A model generated the notes under the pieces. The model was not told the DNA's origin. It saw only the letters and a program-made list of their open reading frames with translations, and made no database searches. From the NCBI GenBank assembly GCA_020831965.1, contig JAFIFP010000006.1, positions 1 to 64,000 on the forward strand: 64,000 nt of DNA, written 5' to 3'. Positions 9,420-19,651 of this stretch are shown piece after piece. How positions within the stretch are numbered: the first letter of the stretch is position 1; every line of letters starts with the position of its first letter. Position numbers and translations under genes: made by a program. Source of the stretch: Idiomarina sp. GTDB taxonomy: Bacteria > Pseudomonadota > Gammaproteobacteria > Enterobacterales > Alteromonadaceae.

Positions 9420-11158
9420 AGATCCGGCCCAATATTTAAATGTAGGCGAATAGTATCTCCCGGGGTTGAGAACCCGTGTGCGAGGTCGAACCGAATCGGT
9501 CCTACAGGACTTTGCCACCGAAAACCAATACCCGCACCGGTCCGAAACGGCTCATCGATTTCATTAAACGCATTACCTGAATCAACAAATGCAGCAACTC
9601 GCCAGTTCGCTCGGAATTCGTAGTCAGTTTCAATACTGCCGACAACTAAGTGACGTCCACCCGCGGCCTCACCTTGGCTGTCGCGAGGGGAAATAGAGCG
9701 ATAACCATAACCGCGGATACTGCGGTCACCACCGGCGAAGAACCGCAGCGAGGTTGGAACCTGATCGAAGTTACCTGTGACTGAGGTGCCAACTTCCGCG
9801 CGTGTCAGAAAGCGCGTACGAGGGGAAAAGCGTTTGACGTATTTACCGGCCATGATTCCTTGCACGAAATCCGAGTCAGAGAGTAAGGCGTTCGATGCGC
9901 CCCGAACCGTAAAAGCGAGGCGAAATCCGTCACTGACATTCAGGCGGTCTTCCGCATGCACGCGTGTCCATTGAGCGCTCGGAATTAAATATTGAGTGTC
10001 GCGACGTTCGCCGTCCAAACGATCTCGTTCTTGTTGCCAATCAAGCGCGATAATGCGCTGGGTACGGGTGAGCTGGGTTTGCCAACTGAAACCCAAAGTG
10101 ACTCGTTCCGAATTGACGTTTGCAATTGTTTCTTCGGTCCACAGCGCGCGGAAAACATACTGATCGGTTTGTGGACGACGACCGGGAATAATGTAACTGG
10201 TACCAACTGAAGTGCGTATTTCAGAGGCTTGGAGTTGACCGTTCCAACGATGGCCTCTGCGGTTAATCCAGCGTCGGTTTTCTTGAAAGCTCGCGCGCGC
10301 ACCGGTGTCAGTGCCATAACCGATACCCCATTGGTCAAAAATACGTGTATTGGGTTCGTACTCGACACTTACGGGCACTTCAAATTGGTCGGTAGCCTCG
10401 CCCCAAAGTGGCTGAACTTCAATGCGGCTAAAGTAATCGCTGTCTGACAAGCCGAGCTGAAGTTCTAGTAATTCACTGGCGGAGACAAAATCGCCTTCTT
10501 GGAAACCAATGAAGCGACGCATCACATCATCGTCCAAGTGCCCCTCAGTAATGCGAACTTCACCAAACCGATAACGTGGGCCGGTTTCCATGATCAAAAT
10601 GATATCTGCGGCATAGTCGTCAAGATCAATGCGTAGCTCTTGGGTACTGAAGCGAGCTTGATAATAACCACGCTCGGCAGCAACACGGCGTAGCATGGAC
10701 TTGGCGGTTTCATAATTGGCATGGCGTAATGATGCGCCGGTACTTAAGGGCAATCGTCGTCGCACCTCAGCAAAGCGCTCATCGTCCCCGCCTGCACCGA
10801 GGATTTGGACATTTACGGAGCGGATCGGAACAGCCTGGCCCAAGTTGACACGATACACTGCGTACCAGTGATTATCGTTGCCTTGCGTTAGTTCGGAGTC
10901 TAGGGTGTATTGATAATAGCCAAAAGGAGATAGGGCTCGTCGGAACTCACGGTTGGCTAAGCCATGTAAATAGCGGACGCGGCTGTCGCCTGGCGCATTG
11001 CGGTTGTGATAATCGTAAATACTTAAGAGGTTACGGACATTGGTGAGCTCTCGTCCATTAAGGCCTTCAATGGTAACGAACACGCGGGCAGGCTCATCAT
11101 TTGCGTAAGAAACGCCTGACAACAGGGCATACAGCAAAATGAGTACCCGTACACGCAT
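9416..11158 (-). CDS. tamA: Translocation and assembly module subunit TamA
   Basis: This 580-residue Omp85-family protein starts with a signal peptide (cleavage after about Ala19), then three POTRA-like domains (about 25-260) and a C-terminal 16-strand barrel. The Omp85 signature RFFAGGDRSIRGYGYRS and a C-terminal segment FDLAHGF...LHLNIGPDL are visible. It works in the outer membrane with TamB, whose gene overlaps its stop. The gene lies 11 nt after hemY in the same direction. Confidence 0.93.
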   Translation of the reverse strand: MRVRVLILLYALLSGVSYANDEPARVFVTIEGLNGRELTNVRNLLSIYDYHNRNAPGDSRVRYLHGLANREFRRALSPFGYYQYTLDSELTQGNDNHWYAVYRVNLGQAVPIRSVNVQILGAGGDDERFAEVRRRLPLSTGASLRHANYETAKSMLRRVAAERGYYQARFSTQELRIDLDDYAADIILIMETGPRYRFGEVRITEGHLDDDVMRRFIGFQEGDFVSASELLELQLGLSDSDYFSRIEVQPLWGEATDQFEVPVSVEYEPNTRIFDQWGIGYGTDTGARASFQENRRWINRRGHRWNGQLQASEIRTSVGTSYIIPGRRPQTDQYVFRALWTEETIANVNSERVTLGFSWQTQLTRTQRIIALDWQQERDRLDGERRDTQYLIPSAQWTRVHAEDRLNVSDGFRLAFTVRGASNALLSDSDFVQGIMAGKYVKRFSPRTRFLTRAEVGTSVTGNFDQVPTSLRFFAGGDRSIRGYGYRSISPRDSQGEAAGGRHLVVGSIETDYEFRANWRVAAFVDSGNAFNEIDEPFRTGAGIGFRWQSPVGPIRFDLAHGFSTPGDTIRLHLNIGPDL

Positions 11159-11169
11159 TCGATCTCCAA

Positions 11170-12327
11170 TTAACGATGCCCACTGGCTTTGCGGAAGGCT
11201 TGCAGAGCCTGCTCATGTTTACCGGCTGCAAGTAAAGTCTCGCCATACAGACGGTAAGCGTATTGATCAGGACGTAGCGCAAGTGTTTCGCGCAGAGCAC
11301 GCTCGGCAAGCTCATATTCTTTACTCGCGAAGCGAGACGCTGCGTACAGTAATAGAATATCCGGCTGCTCGGGCTGACTTTTCACTTGTTTGGCTACCCA
11401 TTCTTGCATGAGTTCATCGCTCGCCCATTGTTCTGGGGCTAACGCAAGGATTTCTGCGACGTTTAACTGGTTGCGTTCCAGTCCTCGCGCAGCAACTTTA
11501 CTCGCAATAGCAAGGTGGCCCTTACTTACAAGTACCTCGATGTACGCGATACGGATCGCGGGGTGACGGCGCTGATGCCGGCTCAGGCCTTTCCAACTTT
11601 TCTCAAGTCCTTCGCCGTGTGTTGTGCTGCGGAAATAAGACTGAAAACACAGTCGGGTAAATTTGTGTAAACGTGACTTGGTGAGCGCTCGCGTGTCCTC
11701 GAGCTTAGGCAATAAGCCTCGTAAGGTATCCCAATGACCGAAGCGTGCGAGTTGTTCTGCAATTGCGCGTAAAACGGCAGGCGTAAAATGACCTTTCTTG
11801 AGTAAATCTTGTGCCAAATCCAGCGCTTCCTCGGCACTCGAAGTACTGAGTAATTGAAGAATTTCGAGGCTTTCATCGTCCAGGCCGGCGAGACGAGCTT
11901 CGGTAAGAATTCGTCGTTGATCTTCAGGAGCATTAAGTTCCCCGTAGGCAGCTCCGGCAAGCGCAAATGCGAGTTGTGGATCGGGATGATGATTCTTGCT
12001 TTTCTCAGCCAGCCGCGCGGTGGTTTCATAATCGCGATGAAACCAAGCGCCTAAAGCAGCTCGAAGATTTTGGATTGCTTTACGCTCGCGACGTTTCTCC
12101 GCCCATTGGCGTGTCCAGAGTTGTCCAGCCAGAATACGTCTGACAATGATTTTCAGGAGCCAGATAGCCAATAGCAGTATGGCAAGGAGTGCTCCAGCGA
12201 CAACGAGACTGGTTTCAATGGTGTAGTGACCCATAGCAATGAGCACATAACCTGTGTTTCCACTCCAGAGTGGCGCAACCAACAAACCCAATACAATAAT
12301 TGCGAGTAGCAACAATCCTTTGATCAC
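11170..12327 (-). CDS. hemY: HemY-type membrane TPR protein
   Basis: This 385-residue protein has two N-terminal membrane segments (about 1-60) of the HemY_N type and a cytoplasmic array of helical TPR-like repeats. The last is clear: YAYRLYGETLLAAGKHEQAL. In gammaproteobacteria hemY closes the hemCDXY operon; its biochemical role is still unclear, and it is unrelated to the Bacillus oxidase of that name. The start overlaps the hemDX stop as ATGA, so translation is coupled. Confidence 0.9.
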   Translation of the reverse strand: MIKGLLLLAIIVLGLLVAPLWSGNTGYVLIAMGHYTIETSLVVAGALLAILLLAIWLLKIIVRRILAGQLWTRQWAEKRRERKAIQNLRAALGAWFHRDYETTARLAEKSKNHHPDPQLAFALAGAAYGELNAPEDQRRILTEARLAGLDDESLEILQLLSTSSAEEALDLAQDLLKKGHFTPAVLRAIAEQLARFGHWDTLRGLLPKLEDTRALTKSRLHKFTRLCFQSYFRSTTHGEGLEKSWKGLSRHQRRHPAIRIAYIEVLVSKGHLAIASKVAARGLERNQLNVAEILALAPEQWASDELMQEWVAKQVKSQPEQPDILLLYAASRFASKEYELAERALRETLALRPDQYAYRLYGETLLAAGKHEQALQAFRKASGHR

Positions 12328-14231
12328 GAACCATCTCCCCTTGGTGTGGCGGGTTGGTCTTCAAGTTCACGAATTTTCTCTCGCAACATGGCGCGCGAAA
12401 TCAGCTGAGCTGGGTAGTCTGGTGAAATCTCTAAGCCCTGCAGTGAGCGCAAAGAACTTAGGAAGGTTCGTGTCCCTGTATGTTCTAGGTCGAAATAGCT
12501 TGTGACCAAACGTTCAACGTCCGTGATGGTGTCATCGAACAACTCTTGGTCTCGGCGTAGTAGAAACTGCTGAGCCAACTGCATGTGTAACTCAAGGCGG
12601 CTGATCAGGTGTACTTGCTGCTCGAAATCAAGTCGACTCACAGGAACATCATGGCGCTGAATTTTGATGAGGTCTTGGCTGAATGAACGCCAAGCGGAAG
12701 CAATATTGGAGCGCCAGTCTTGCGCGGCCCCGGTGTCGGTTGCCGCATCGCTGCCGTTATCTGCTGTCGCACGGAACGCGAGTTCAGGAATCTGACGTTG
12801 CAGTTGCTGGAGTAACATTAACACGCCTGAGTAATCGACTTGCGGCAACTCCTGTAACAACTCAATGTCGCTATCGAGCTGGCGCACAATGGCGGCATGC
12901 CGAGAGCCATCTTCAGCCAGTAAAGTACGAGCTTGCTGCAACAAGCGAATGGCGATCGCCGGATCGCCCTCAATGGTGAGCCGCTGTGTTGCGACGTTCA
13001 CACGGTCATAGGCTTCATGCAGTAGCCATTGATTCGAGGAGCGGTTTTCGGCTGAACTGACACGTTGATTGAGCCGTGTTAAATCGCGATCATACTGACT
13101 GAGTTGATCGCGCATACGGTCGCTTTGTTCTTCTTGTCGTTCTTGTAAACGCTGAATGTCACGACGCTGTCGCTCGGCTTGTGCTTCTGCGTCAGCTGCC
13201 ACACGGGCAGCGAGACGATCTTCGAACTCTTCATCGCGGACCTCTGCGCGTGACAGACGTTCTGACAAATTCTCGAATTCATCGTAGGTTTGTGTCACCA
13301 AAGTCTGATGTTGATACCACAGCCAAGCACCTCCTGCGCCGAGGGTAAGCACCGAACCGCAGAGCACGATAATAATTAACCAATTAAGGAAATTACCCAC
13401 CCGGCTCAGTTGCGTCGCAGGAGAGCTTTCGGTAGCCGCTTTTGGCTCGGGTTTTTGCGTTGACTCTGGCATAGGTGTCACTGTTTTTATCCGTGTCAGT
13501 TCGGCAGCGAGGTCTTGACTGACCGCGCTTGCTGCTAGATGTATATGATTTCTGGGAACGCCCAAAACTTCCACTTGTGCGGCAACTCGCTCACTGGGCA
13601 CAACCCAATGACATTGCATGGCCCAACGTTTCACTTTTGGTTTACGCAAGTCATCGACAAGCAGGCTCGCCTGCTCTTTACTACTGACCACTATACGCTG
13701 AATTTCGTTCAACCAGTTGTTATTGATTGCGCGTTCTTTTTCCGGTTTTGGTTGGCGCTTATAAACTTCCGCCACCGTTACCTCTGCGCCTCGCTTTCTT
13801 AGCGTATCGCGGAGTAACTGACGGCCACCCTCTCCGGCAATAATCAACCAGCGCTGGCCTTGAATGTCCATGAGCTCATCAAGGGCAAGGAGTGCCTCAC
13901 TGTGATGCTCTTCGGCAGGCCATGTTACAGCGCGCTGGCTCAGTGCTATCAACGCATTTCCGGTGCCCGGGCCCACAGCGTAATAGCCGGCGGCTTTAGG
14001 CCATGCTTTATCACCGCGGGCGCGCTCAAACTGGTTCGCTGCCGTAGGGCTGACGACCACAACACCGTCCCATTCCGTGTCACACCACACAGCAGATTGC
14101 TCGGAAGGAATAGCTACGGGTTCGATAGTTACGACGCTATGGGTATACACATTAAAACCGCGCTCACGAAGCATGAGCTCGAGCGGATCGTTTTCCTGCT
14201 CTGGGCGGACGAGTAATACACCTTGCGTCAT
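12324..14231 (-). CDS. hemDX: Fused uroporphyrinogen-III synthase HemD / membrane protein HemX
   Basis: This 635-residue fusion has residues about 1-245 as HemD (VLLVRP at the start, VVVVSPTAANQF, YAVGPGTGNAL, LIIAGEGGRQLL), which cyclises hydroxymethylbilane with ring inversion. A Pro/Glu/Lys-rich linker (about 250-285) leads to HemX: one membrane segment (LNWLIIIVLCGSVLTLGAGG), a long Glu/Arg-rich coiled coil, and a periplasmic C-terminal domain. In E. coli these are two proteins. The frame is continuous with no visible start for a separate hemX, so the fusion looks real. It follows hemC by 3 nt. Confidence 0.92.
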   Translation of the reverse strand: MTQGVLLVRPEQENDPLELMLRERGFNVYTHSVVTIEPVAIPSEQSAVWCDTEWDGVVVVSPTAANQFERARGDKAWPKAAGYYAVGPGTGNALIALSQRAVTWPAEEHHSEALLALDELMDIQGQRWLIIAGEGGRQLLRDTLRKRGAEVTVAEVYKRQPKPEKERAINNNWLNEIQRIVVSSKEQASLLVDDLRKPKVKRWAMQCHWVVPSERVAAQVEVLGVPRNHIHLAASAVSQDLAAELTRIKTVTPMPESTQKPEPKAATESSPATQLSRVGNFLNWLIIIVLCGSVLTLGAGGAWLWYQHQTLVTQTYDEFENLSERLSRAEVRDEEFEDRLAARVAADAEAQAERQRRDIQRLQERQEEQSDRMRDQLSQYDRDLTRLNQRVSSAENRSSNQWLLHEAYDRVNVATQRLTIEGDPAIAIRLLQQARTLLAEDGSRHAAIVRQLDSDIELLQELPQVDYSGVLMLLQQLQRQIPELAFRATADNGSDAATDTGAAQDWRSNIASAWRSFSQDLIKIQRHDVPVSRLDFEQQVHLISRLELHMQLAQQFLLRRDQELFDDTITDVERLVTSYFDLEHTGTRTFLSSLRSLQGLEISPDYPAQLISRAMLREKIRELEDQPATPRGDGS

Positions 14232-14234
14232 AAA

Positions 14235-15173
14235 TTAGGCCTCAGCGTCTCGATAAACAGCGCTTAAAATTTCTCCAGCACCACGTTGTAGTAGTTGCTC
14301 TGCCACTTGCACTCCAAGTTGCTCAGCGTCCATGACTGCCCCTTTCAATTCGGCTTCGATGAGTCGCTCACCACTTGGGCTTCCCACTAATCCACGCAAC
14401 CACAGGGTGTCTTGAGTTAAGGTTGCGAAAGCGCCAATGGGCACTTGGCAGCCGCCTTGTAAATGGCGGTTCATCGCTCGTTCAGCTCGCACACACGCAC
14501 TGGTTTCATCATGATTCAGTGGTGCAAGCAGGGCTTTAACGCGAGCGTCATCGCTGCGACACTCGATACCAAGGGCGCCTTGACCATTTGCGGGCAGAGA
14601 TTCGGTAACATCCATAAATTGTGTAATACGTTCTGCAAGCTCTAAGCGAATGAGTCCTGATGCTGCGAGAATAATAGCGTCGAACTCGCCTTCGTCGAGC
14701 TTTCGCAAGCGTGTTTGCACGTTGCCACGAAGGTCTTTGATCACGAGCTCTGGATAGCGTGCCGCAATTTGGCAGCGACGGCGTAAACTGCAGGTCCCGA
14801 CCACGGCTCCGGCGGGTAAGTCCGCAAGCCGTTGATAATGATTTGAAACAAAGGCGTCGCGGGGGTCTTCCCGTTCGCAAATAGTGGCCAATTCAAGACC
14901 TTCTGGGAATTCAACTGGAACATCTTTCATGGAATGCACGGCGATATCGGCGTGCCCTTCAAGCATGGCCACTTCGAGCTCTTTGACGAACAGGCCTTTA
15001 CCACCGATTTTCGCCAGCGGAGTATCCAGAATGACATCACCTCGAGTGCTCATGGGGAGCAAGGTAACCTCAAGGCCATCATGCAACGCCTCAAGGCGGG
15101 ATTTAATATGCTCAGCTTGCCATAAAGCGAGCGCGCTCTTGCGCGTGGCAATCGTCAATCGTTGTTTAGTCAT
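14235..15173 (-). CDS. hemC: Hydroxymethylbilane synthase (porphobilinogen deaminase)
   Basis: This 312-residue cytoplasmic enzyme joins four porphobilinogens into hydroxymethylbilane for haem and sirohaem. Typical blocks are [45 protein letters not shown] and the cofactor-binding Cys in [12 protein letters not shown] (about residue 240). Length is normal. The start overlaps the upstream DUF2914 gene as ATGA, so the DUF2914 protein is probably co-translated with the haem enzymes. Confidence 0.96.
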   Translation of the reverse strand: MTKQRLTIATRKSALALWQAEHIKSRLEALHDGLEVTLLPMSTRGDVILDTPLAKIGGKGLFVKELEVAMLEGHADIAVHSMKDVPVEFPEGLELATICEREDPRDAFVSNHYQRLADLPAGAVVGTCSLRRRCQIAARYPELVIKDLRGNVQTRLRKLDEGEFDAIILAASGLIRLELAERITQFMDVTESLPANGQGALGIECRSDDARVKALLAPLNHDETSACVRAERAMNRHLQGGCQVPIGAFATLTQDTLWLRGLVGSPSGERLIEAELKGAVMDAEQLGVQVAEQLLQRGAGEILSAVYRDAEA

Positions 15174-15595
15174 TCTGGGGAAGTCACCGTAAAACTATAT
15201 TCAAGAAGAATCTCTTGGTCATCACTAACCACGAGAATACGCCATTCACCCGTGGTATTCGTAGGAATCACTTTGGATGAGAAGGTGCGCCAATTTTCAC
15301 TGCCAATGCGCAAGGGGATTTCTGCTTGCAGGCGGTCATCAAAAAACCATAAATGCGTAATGCCGCGATTATTATGATTCACCACTTGGGTAAACAAAAT
15401 GAGGCGCTGTTCCGGGTCACCGCTGTGCACATAGGTGCTGCCCAGGTCATCAACGGGCTCGCGGTTTTCAATTCCAGTTGTCAGCACTGCACGCTGAATA
15501 TGATCTCTATTCCAAACGCCGTCAGTCGCTCCCAAGGCGGCCGGAACTGGGAGGCTTAGTAGCAGTACCGTGAGGCCGAGTAACCATCGAATCAT
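15170..15595 (-). CDS. DUF2914 exported protein
   Basis: This 141-residue protein has a signal peptide (about 1-23, ending PAALGA) and one small beta domain of the DUF2914 type: [25 protein letters not shown], and the [13 protein letters not shown] ending. Function is unknown; the family is often joined to or near membrane proteins. It is the first gene of the hemC-hemDX-hemY-tamA-tamB run, overlapping hemC by 4 nt. A role in haem biosynthesis is not shown by the sequence. Confidence 0.75.
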   Translation of the reverse strand: MIRWLLGLTVLLLSLPVPAALGATDGVWNRDHIQRAVLTTGIENREPVDDLGSTYVHSGDPEQRLILFTQVVNHNNRGITHLWFFDDRLQAEIPLRIGSENWRTFSSKVIPTNTTGEWRILVVSDDQEILLEYSFTVTSPE

Positions 15596-15720
15596 TATGA
15601 TCTCCTTGGTTTCCGTCTCCTGAATTCAATGACTCGACGAGATGTCATTGTGTTACGGGTGACAAATTGGCACGTGAATGCGATTATAAAGGCACTTACA
15701 GCCTTAGTGTAACGTGACTT
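15596..15720. promoter_or_regulatory. Divergent promoter region between hem genes and lptM-lysA
   Basis: This 125-bp gap separates two divergent operons. On the plus strand a -10-like TATAAA lies at 15685-15690 with only a poorly spaced -35 candidate (GTGACA at 15659-15664). A GGAG-like ribosome site for the DUF2914 gene (minus strand) is at about 15601-15606. No known operator was recognised. Confidence 0.4.
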
Positions 15721-15885
15721 ATGATAAAACGCACGAGCCTCACCGCGCTCTTCTTATTGATTTGTTTCGGATTAACCGCGTGTGGGCAGAAAGGCCCTTT
15801 GTATCTGCCAGAGCCGGCAGAAACAACTGAGGCGAATGAACCTTCGTTACCAGCAAACCATGACAACCTGGATTCAGAGTCGTAA
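15721..15885 (+). CDS. lptM: LptM (YifL) small lipoprotein
   Basis: This 54-residue lipoprotein has a signal peptide and lipobox LTAC, then the family hallmark CGQKGPLYLPEPA directly after the lipidated Cys21. LptM stabilises the LptDE lipopolysaccharide translocon in E. coli. It sits immediately upstream of lysA, as in enterobacteria, ending 10 nt before the lysA start. The C-terminal tail (about 35-54) is acidic and low in complexity. Confidence 0.9.
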   Translation: MIKRTSLTALFLLICFGLTACGQKGPLYLPEPAETTEANEPSLPANHDNLDSES

Positions 15886-15895
15886 CAGGATACCC

Positions 15896-17140
15896 ATGTC
15901 AGATTTTTACTTACAAAATGGCGTCTTACACGCAGAGTCGCTGCCATTACCGGAGTTGGCTGAGCAATTTGGCACGCCATGTTTTGTCTATTCGCGAGCC
16001 GTGATTGAACGGAATTGGCGTGCATTTACCGCGCTCTTACCGGAACCTCACCGTGTCTGTTTTGCAGTGAAAGCAAATAGTAATTTGGCGGTCCTGCAAA
16101 TCTTGGCGCGCTTGGGCGCTGGTTTTGATGTGGTCTCGGGTGGTGAAATTGCCCGTGTATTAAAAGCAGGTGGTAAGGCCGATCGTATCGTTTTTTCCGG
16201 TGTCGCTAAATCGGACGCTGAAATACGCGAAGGCCTGCAACTCGGGATTGGTCAGTTCAACGTTGAGAGTATCGCGGAGCTTGAGCAGATTAGCCGAATC
16301 GCTGAGGCGCTCGACAAAACCGCTCGGATCTCTTTGCGGGTAAATCCAGACGTAGATGCCAAAACGCATCCTTATATTGCCACTGGACTTGAACAGAACA
16401 AATTTGGCATTCCGATGGTGGATGCACTGCCTGCTTATCAGTTGGCAGCACGGCTACCAGGATTAGACATTGTCGGCGTGGATTGTCATATCGGTTCGCA
16501 GCTGACTGAGTTACAGCCCTTCATGGATGCTACGGATCGTATGTTGGCCTTGGTCGACACCTTGGCTGAGCACGGCATTGAAATTCGACATCTAGATATG
16601 GGTGGCGGTTTGGGAGTGCGCTATGGTGATGAAACACCGCCTCCAGTCGGCGACTACATACAAGCGCTCTTGAAGAAGCTAGAGTCTCGGCCGGAACTGG
16701 CGCTTTATTTAGAACCCGGCCGTGCGATTGTCGCAAACGCCGGCATATTGCTCACCCGAGTACAATCATTGAAGTCCAATGGTCGCAAAACCTTTGTCAT
16801 GGTAGACGCGGGCATGAATGATTTGATTCGCCCGTCGCTTTATCAGGCATGGCATGACATTGTGAACGTTACGCCTTCGCCGCAAGCGCCCTTCGACTGT
16901 GATGTTGTTGGCCCAGTGTGTGAAACGGGCGACTTCCTTGGCCAGAATCGTCAAATTGCAGCGAGCGCAGGTGACCTGCTTGCGGTGAAAAGTGCTGGCG
17001 CGTATGGTTTCGTTATGAGTTCAAATTACAATTCCCGCCCTCGCCCACCTGAAGTGTTGGTGGATGGCGATCAAGCCTGGTTAGTCCGGGCGCGCGAAAC
17101 TCGCGATGATCTTTGGCGGAGCGAGTCGCTGATTCCCTGA
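15896..17140 (+). CDS. lysA: Diaminopimelate decarboxylase
   Basis: This 414-residue PLP enzyme makes L-lysine from meso-diaminopimelate. The PLP-binding Lys is K59 in FAVKANSN; HIGSQ, GGGLGVRY, EPGR, VCETGDF and SAGAYGF are all present. The ATG at 15896 (MSDFYLQNG) was chosen because it follows an ACAGGA site and the lptM stop; the longer frame would run through lptM. dapF, the preceding pathway step, is 43 nt downstream. Confidence 0.95.
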   Translation: MSDFYLQNGVLHAESLPLPELAEQFGTPCFVYSRAVIERNWRAFTALLPEPHRVCFAVKANSNLAVLQILARLGAGFDVVSGGEIARVLKAGGKADRIVFSGVAKSDAEIREGLQLGIGQFNVESIAELEQISRIAEALDKTARISLRVNPDVDAKTHPYIATGLEQNKFGIPMVDALPAYQLAARLPGLDIVGVDCHIGSQLTELQPFMDATDRMLALVDTLAEHGIEIRHLDMGGGLGVRYGDETPPPVGDYIQALLKKLESRPELALYLEPGRAIVANAGILLTRVQSLKSNGRKTFVMVDAGMNDLIRPSLYQAWHDIVNVTPSPQAPFDCDVVGPVCETGDFLGQNRQIAASAGDLLAVKSAGAYGFVMSSNYNSRPRPPEVLVDGDQAWLVRARETRDDLWRSESLIP

Positions 17141-17183
17141 GCGCATAAGCTCAGTCAGCGATAACAACGGAGCAAGGTAACGG

Positions 17184-18011
17184 ATGCAACTCCACTTTTC
17201 GAAAATGCACGGCCTTGGTAACGATTTTATGGTTATCGATAACGTGACACAGAATATTTTCCTCAGCAAAGAGCAAATTGTTGCGCTTGCCGATCGTCAT
17301 TGTGGGGTTGGGTTTGACCAATTACTCATGGTTGAGCCGCCTTATGATCCCGATGTGGATTTTCATTACCGTATTTTTAATGCTGACGGTTCCGAAGTAG
17401 AGCAGTGTGGCAACGGCGCGCGTTGCTTTGGTCGCTTTGTGCGCATGAAAGGCTTAAGTAACAAACAAGAGATTAGTGTCAGTACTAAATCCGGCACCAT
17501 ACGCATTCGCCTTGAGGGCGAAAACCAAGTGAATGTGGATATGGGCCTACCGATTTTAGAGCCTCAAAAAATCCCGTTCAAAGCGAATAAAGAAGAACTG
17601 ACATATATTTTGCGAGCGGATGAGGCTACTTATCTGTGCGGGGCGGTTAGCATGGGTAATCCCCATTGCATTATGATGGTGGACAATGTGACTGAAGCAC
17701 CGGTGGCAGAAGTGGGTGGCTTGTTGACAACTCATGAACGCTTCCCCGAGGGTGCCAACATTGGATTCCTTCAAATTACCGGAGAGCGCTCTGCCCAATT
17801 ACGTGTTTTTGAACGCGGTGTGGGTGAAACTCAGGCTTGCGGTACCGGTGCCTGTGCTGCAGCTGTGTGGGGCATATTACAAGAAAAACTAACGTCGCCC
17901 GCGACAATTTCGTTACCGGGTGGTAGCCTGACAATTACGTGGCAACCCGGTGAAACGCTCTGGATGCTGGGACCGGCAGAGCATGTTTACGATGGACAAC
18001 TAATGCTATGA
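17184..18011 (+). CDS. dapF: Diaminopimelate epimerase
   Basis: This 275-residue enzyme interconverts LL- and meso-diaminopimelate for lysine and peptidoglycan. The two catalytic cysteines are C75 ([11 protein letters not shown]) and C219 ([15 protein letters not shown]). The N-terminus [11 protein letters not shown] is classic, and length is normal. The stop overlaps the DUF484 start as ATGA. Confidence 0.96.
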   Translation: MQLHFSKMHGLGNDFMVIDNVTQNIFLSKEQIVALADRHCGVGFDQLLMVEPPYDPDVDFHYRIFNADGSEVEQCGNGARCFGRFVRMKGLSNKQEISVSTKSGTIRIRLEGENQVNVDMGLPILEPQKIPFKANKEELTYILRADEATYLCGAVSMGNPHCIMMVDNVTEAPVAEVGGLLTTHERFPEGANIGFLQITGERSAQLRVFERGVGETQACGTGACAAAVWGILQEKLTSPATISLPGGSLTITWQPGETLWMLGPAEHVYDGQLML

Positions 18012-18712
18012 ATGAGCAAAAATCAACGGCTGCAGCTTTTCCCGAAGAGACCATCGATGCGTCTTTGGTGGTGGAGTACTTGGAACAGCACCCACATTTT
18101 CTGGAAGAGCACCCGGAGCTATTGTCGCAGCTGAATCTGCGCCACCAACAAGCCGGGTCGGTCTCGTTAGTTGAGCGACAGCAGCGTATATTGCGTGAGC
18201 AAATTAACGCGTTGCAAGAAGAGATCACTGCATTGATGGCGAATGCGCGCCGCAATGAAATGATCTTTAAAGGCTACAGCGCGCTCTACGTGGAATTATT
18301 GAACTGCGAGACCTTGGAAGAGGCGCTAGCAAGCTTGAAGAAAACGTTCCAAGAGCAGTTAGCACTGCCCGAGCTCTCGTTGAAGTTTTTTGATAGCCCC
18401 GTGGACTTACCTGAGCAATATACTTTTGCTGCCGACACGCACCGTAAACTCTTGAGTAAGCGCTTTGTTGACCAACCGATTTATTTGGGGCGGTTAACGC
18501 AAGAAGAGCAGCGCCTGCTGTTCCGTGACGAAGAAGTGGAGTCGGTTGCACTCGTCTTACTCGGGCAAAACCAGGAGCTTGGTATGCTGGCCTTTGGCAG
18601 CAAAGATCCTGCGCATTTCGAACCCGCGATGGATTATCTGCTGATTACTCAGCTGCAAGCGTTGCTGAGCGTAATTCTGCCTCGATTGATGCGGCAGGAA
18701 GCAGGAGTGTAG
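18008..18712 (+). CDS. DUF484 family protein
   Basis: This 234-residue protein has an N-terminal helix-rich region ([19 protein letters not shown]), a coiled coil (about 55-80) and a GAF-like C-terminal half. DUF484 proteins are regularly found between dapF and xerC in gammaproteobacteria; the function is unknown. It overlaps dapF by 4 nt and ends 3 nt before xerC. Confidence 0.9.
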   Translation: MNEQKSTAAAFPEETIDASLVVEYLEQHPHFLEEHPELLSQLNLRHQQAGSVSLVERQQRILREQINALQEEITALMANARRNEMIFKGYSALYVELLNCETLEEALASLKKTFQEQLALPELSLKFFDSPVDLPEQYTFAADTHRKLLSKRFVDQPIYLGRLTQEEQRLLFRDEEVESVALVLLGQNQELGMLAFGSKDPAHFEPAMDYLLITQLQALLSVILPRLMRQEAGV

Positions 18713-18715
18713 CCA

Positions 18716-19639
18716 ATGCTGCAAACGCCGATAGACGCTTTTTTGCGCTATTTGGCTGAGGCGCGAGGCTACTCAGCGCATAGTATTGACAGTTATCGCC
18801 GGCAACTTAGCCGAGTTGCCGCGGATCTTCCCGAGGTCAAAGTTACTCAGTGGTCGGAACTTAAACCATTTCATATTGAGCAGTTGGTGTTGGTATGGCG
18901 TCGGCGCCGTGACGGCGTATCCTCGATTCAACAACGTTTGTCGGCTCTGCGTTCGTTTTGTGACGAATTAATGCGTCAAGGTGAGTTACTGGCAAATCCC
19001 GCACGTCAAATTAAAGCACCCAAGGCACCCCGGCGACTCCCTGCGAACATGGATGTGGATGGCATCATGCGACTACTCGATATAGCCGCCGATGATCCGC
19101 TGGCACTGCGTGATCGGGCAATGTTCGAGTTGTTTTACAGTAGTGGTCTGCGGTTATCGGAGCTGGTCAGCCTGAATGTCTCTGATATTCATGCTGATCG
19201 TGAGTTGCGAGTGGTCGGTAAGGGGCGCAAAACACGCATTGTTCCGGTAGGCAAGGAAGCATCCCATTGGCTTAGTCTGTGGTTAAAAGAGCGGAGCACC
19301 TGGGCGGGTGCTGCCGAGCCGGCCTTATTTCTCAGCCAGCAACAGCGTCGATTGAGCCCTCGCTCAGTGCAACAGCGCCTTAAAAAGTGGGGGCTCGTAC
19401 AAGGCGTGGCGGACAACGTACATCCTCATAAACTGCGACATAGCTTCGCAACTCATGTTTTGGAATCCAGTCGGGACCTTCGCGCCGTACAAGAACTCCT
19501 AGGACATGCAAATTTAAGTACGACGCAGATCTACACGCAGGTCGATTTTGAGCATTTATCAAGGGTGTACGATGATGCGCACCCGCGAGCAAAGAAGACG
19601 ACCAAGCGCACGTCCGACAAACTGAAAACCCGCAAATAA
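18716..19639 (+). CDS. xerC: Tyrosine recombinase XerC
   Basis: This 307-residue recombinase would, with XerD, resolve chromosome dimers at dif. An N-terminal SAM-like DNA-binding domain (about 1-95) precedes the catalytic domain, with Arg in SSGLRLSEL, Lys in GKGRKTRIV, HKLRHSFATH, LGH and the nucleophile Tyr near 273 (TTQIYTQV). The order dapF-DUF484-xerC supports XerC over XerD. The C-terminal tail is unusually basic (KKTTKRTSDKLKTRK). No dif site was seen in the window. Confidence 0.95.
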   Translation: MLQTPIDAFLRYLAEARGYSAHSIDSYRRQLSRVAADLPEVKVTQWSELKPFHIEQLVLVWRRRRDGVSSIQQRLSALRSFCDELMRQGELLANPARQIKAPKAPRRLPANMDVDGIMRLLDIAADDPLALRDRAMFELFYSSGLRLSELVSLNVSDIHADRELRVVGKGRKTRIVPVGKEASHWLSLWLKERSTWAGAAEPALFLSQQQRRLSPRSVQQRLKKWGLVQGVADNVHPHKLRHSFATHVLESSRDLRAVQELLGHANLSTTQIYTQVDFEHLSRVYDDAHPRAKKTTKRTSDKLKTRK

Positions 19640-19651
19640 TCAGGAGTAAAG

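Noticed and set aside
18716-19639. Integrase marking a mobile island
   Set aside because: Position between DUF484 and yigB and normal family features identify it as XerC.
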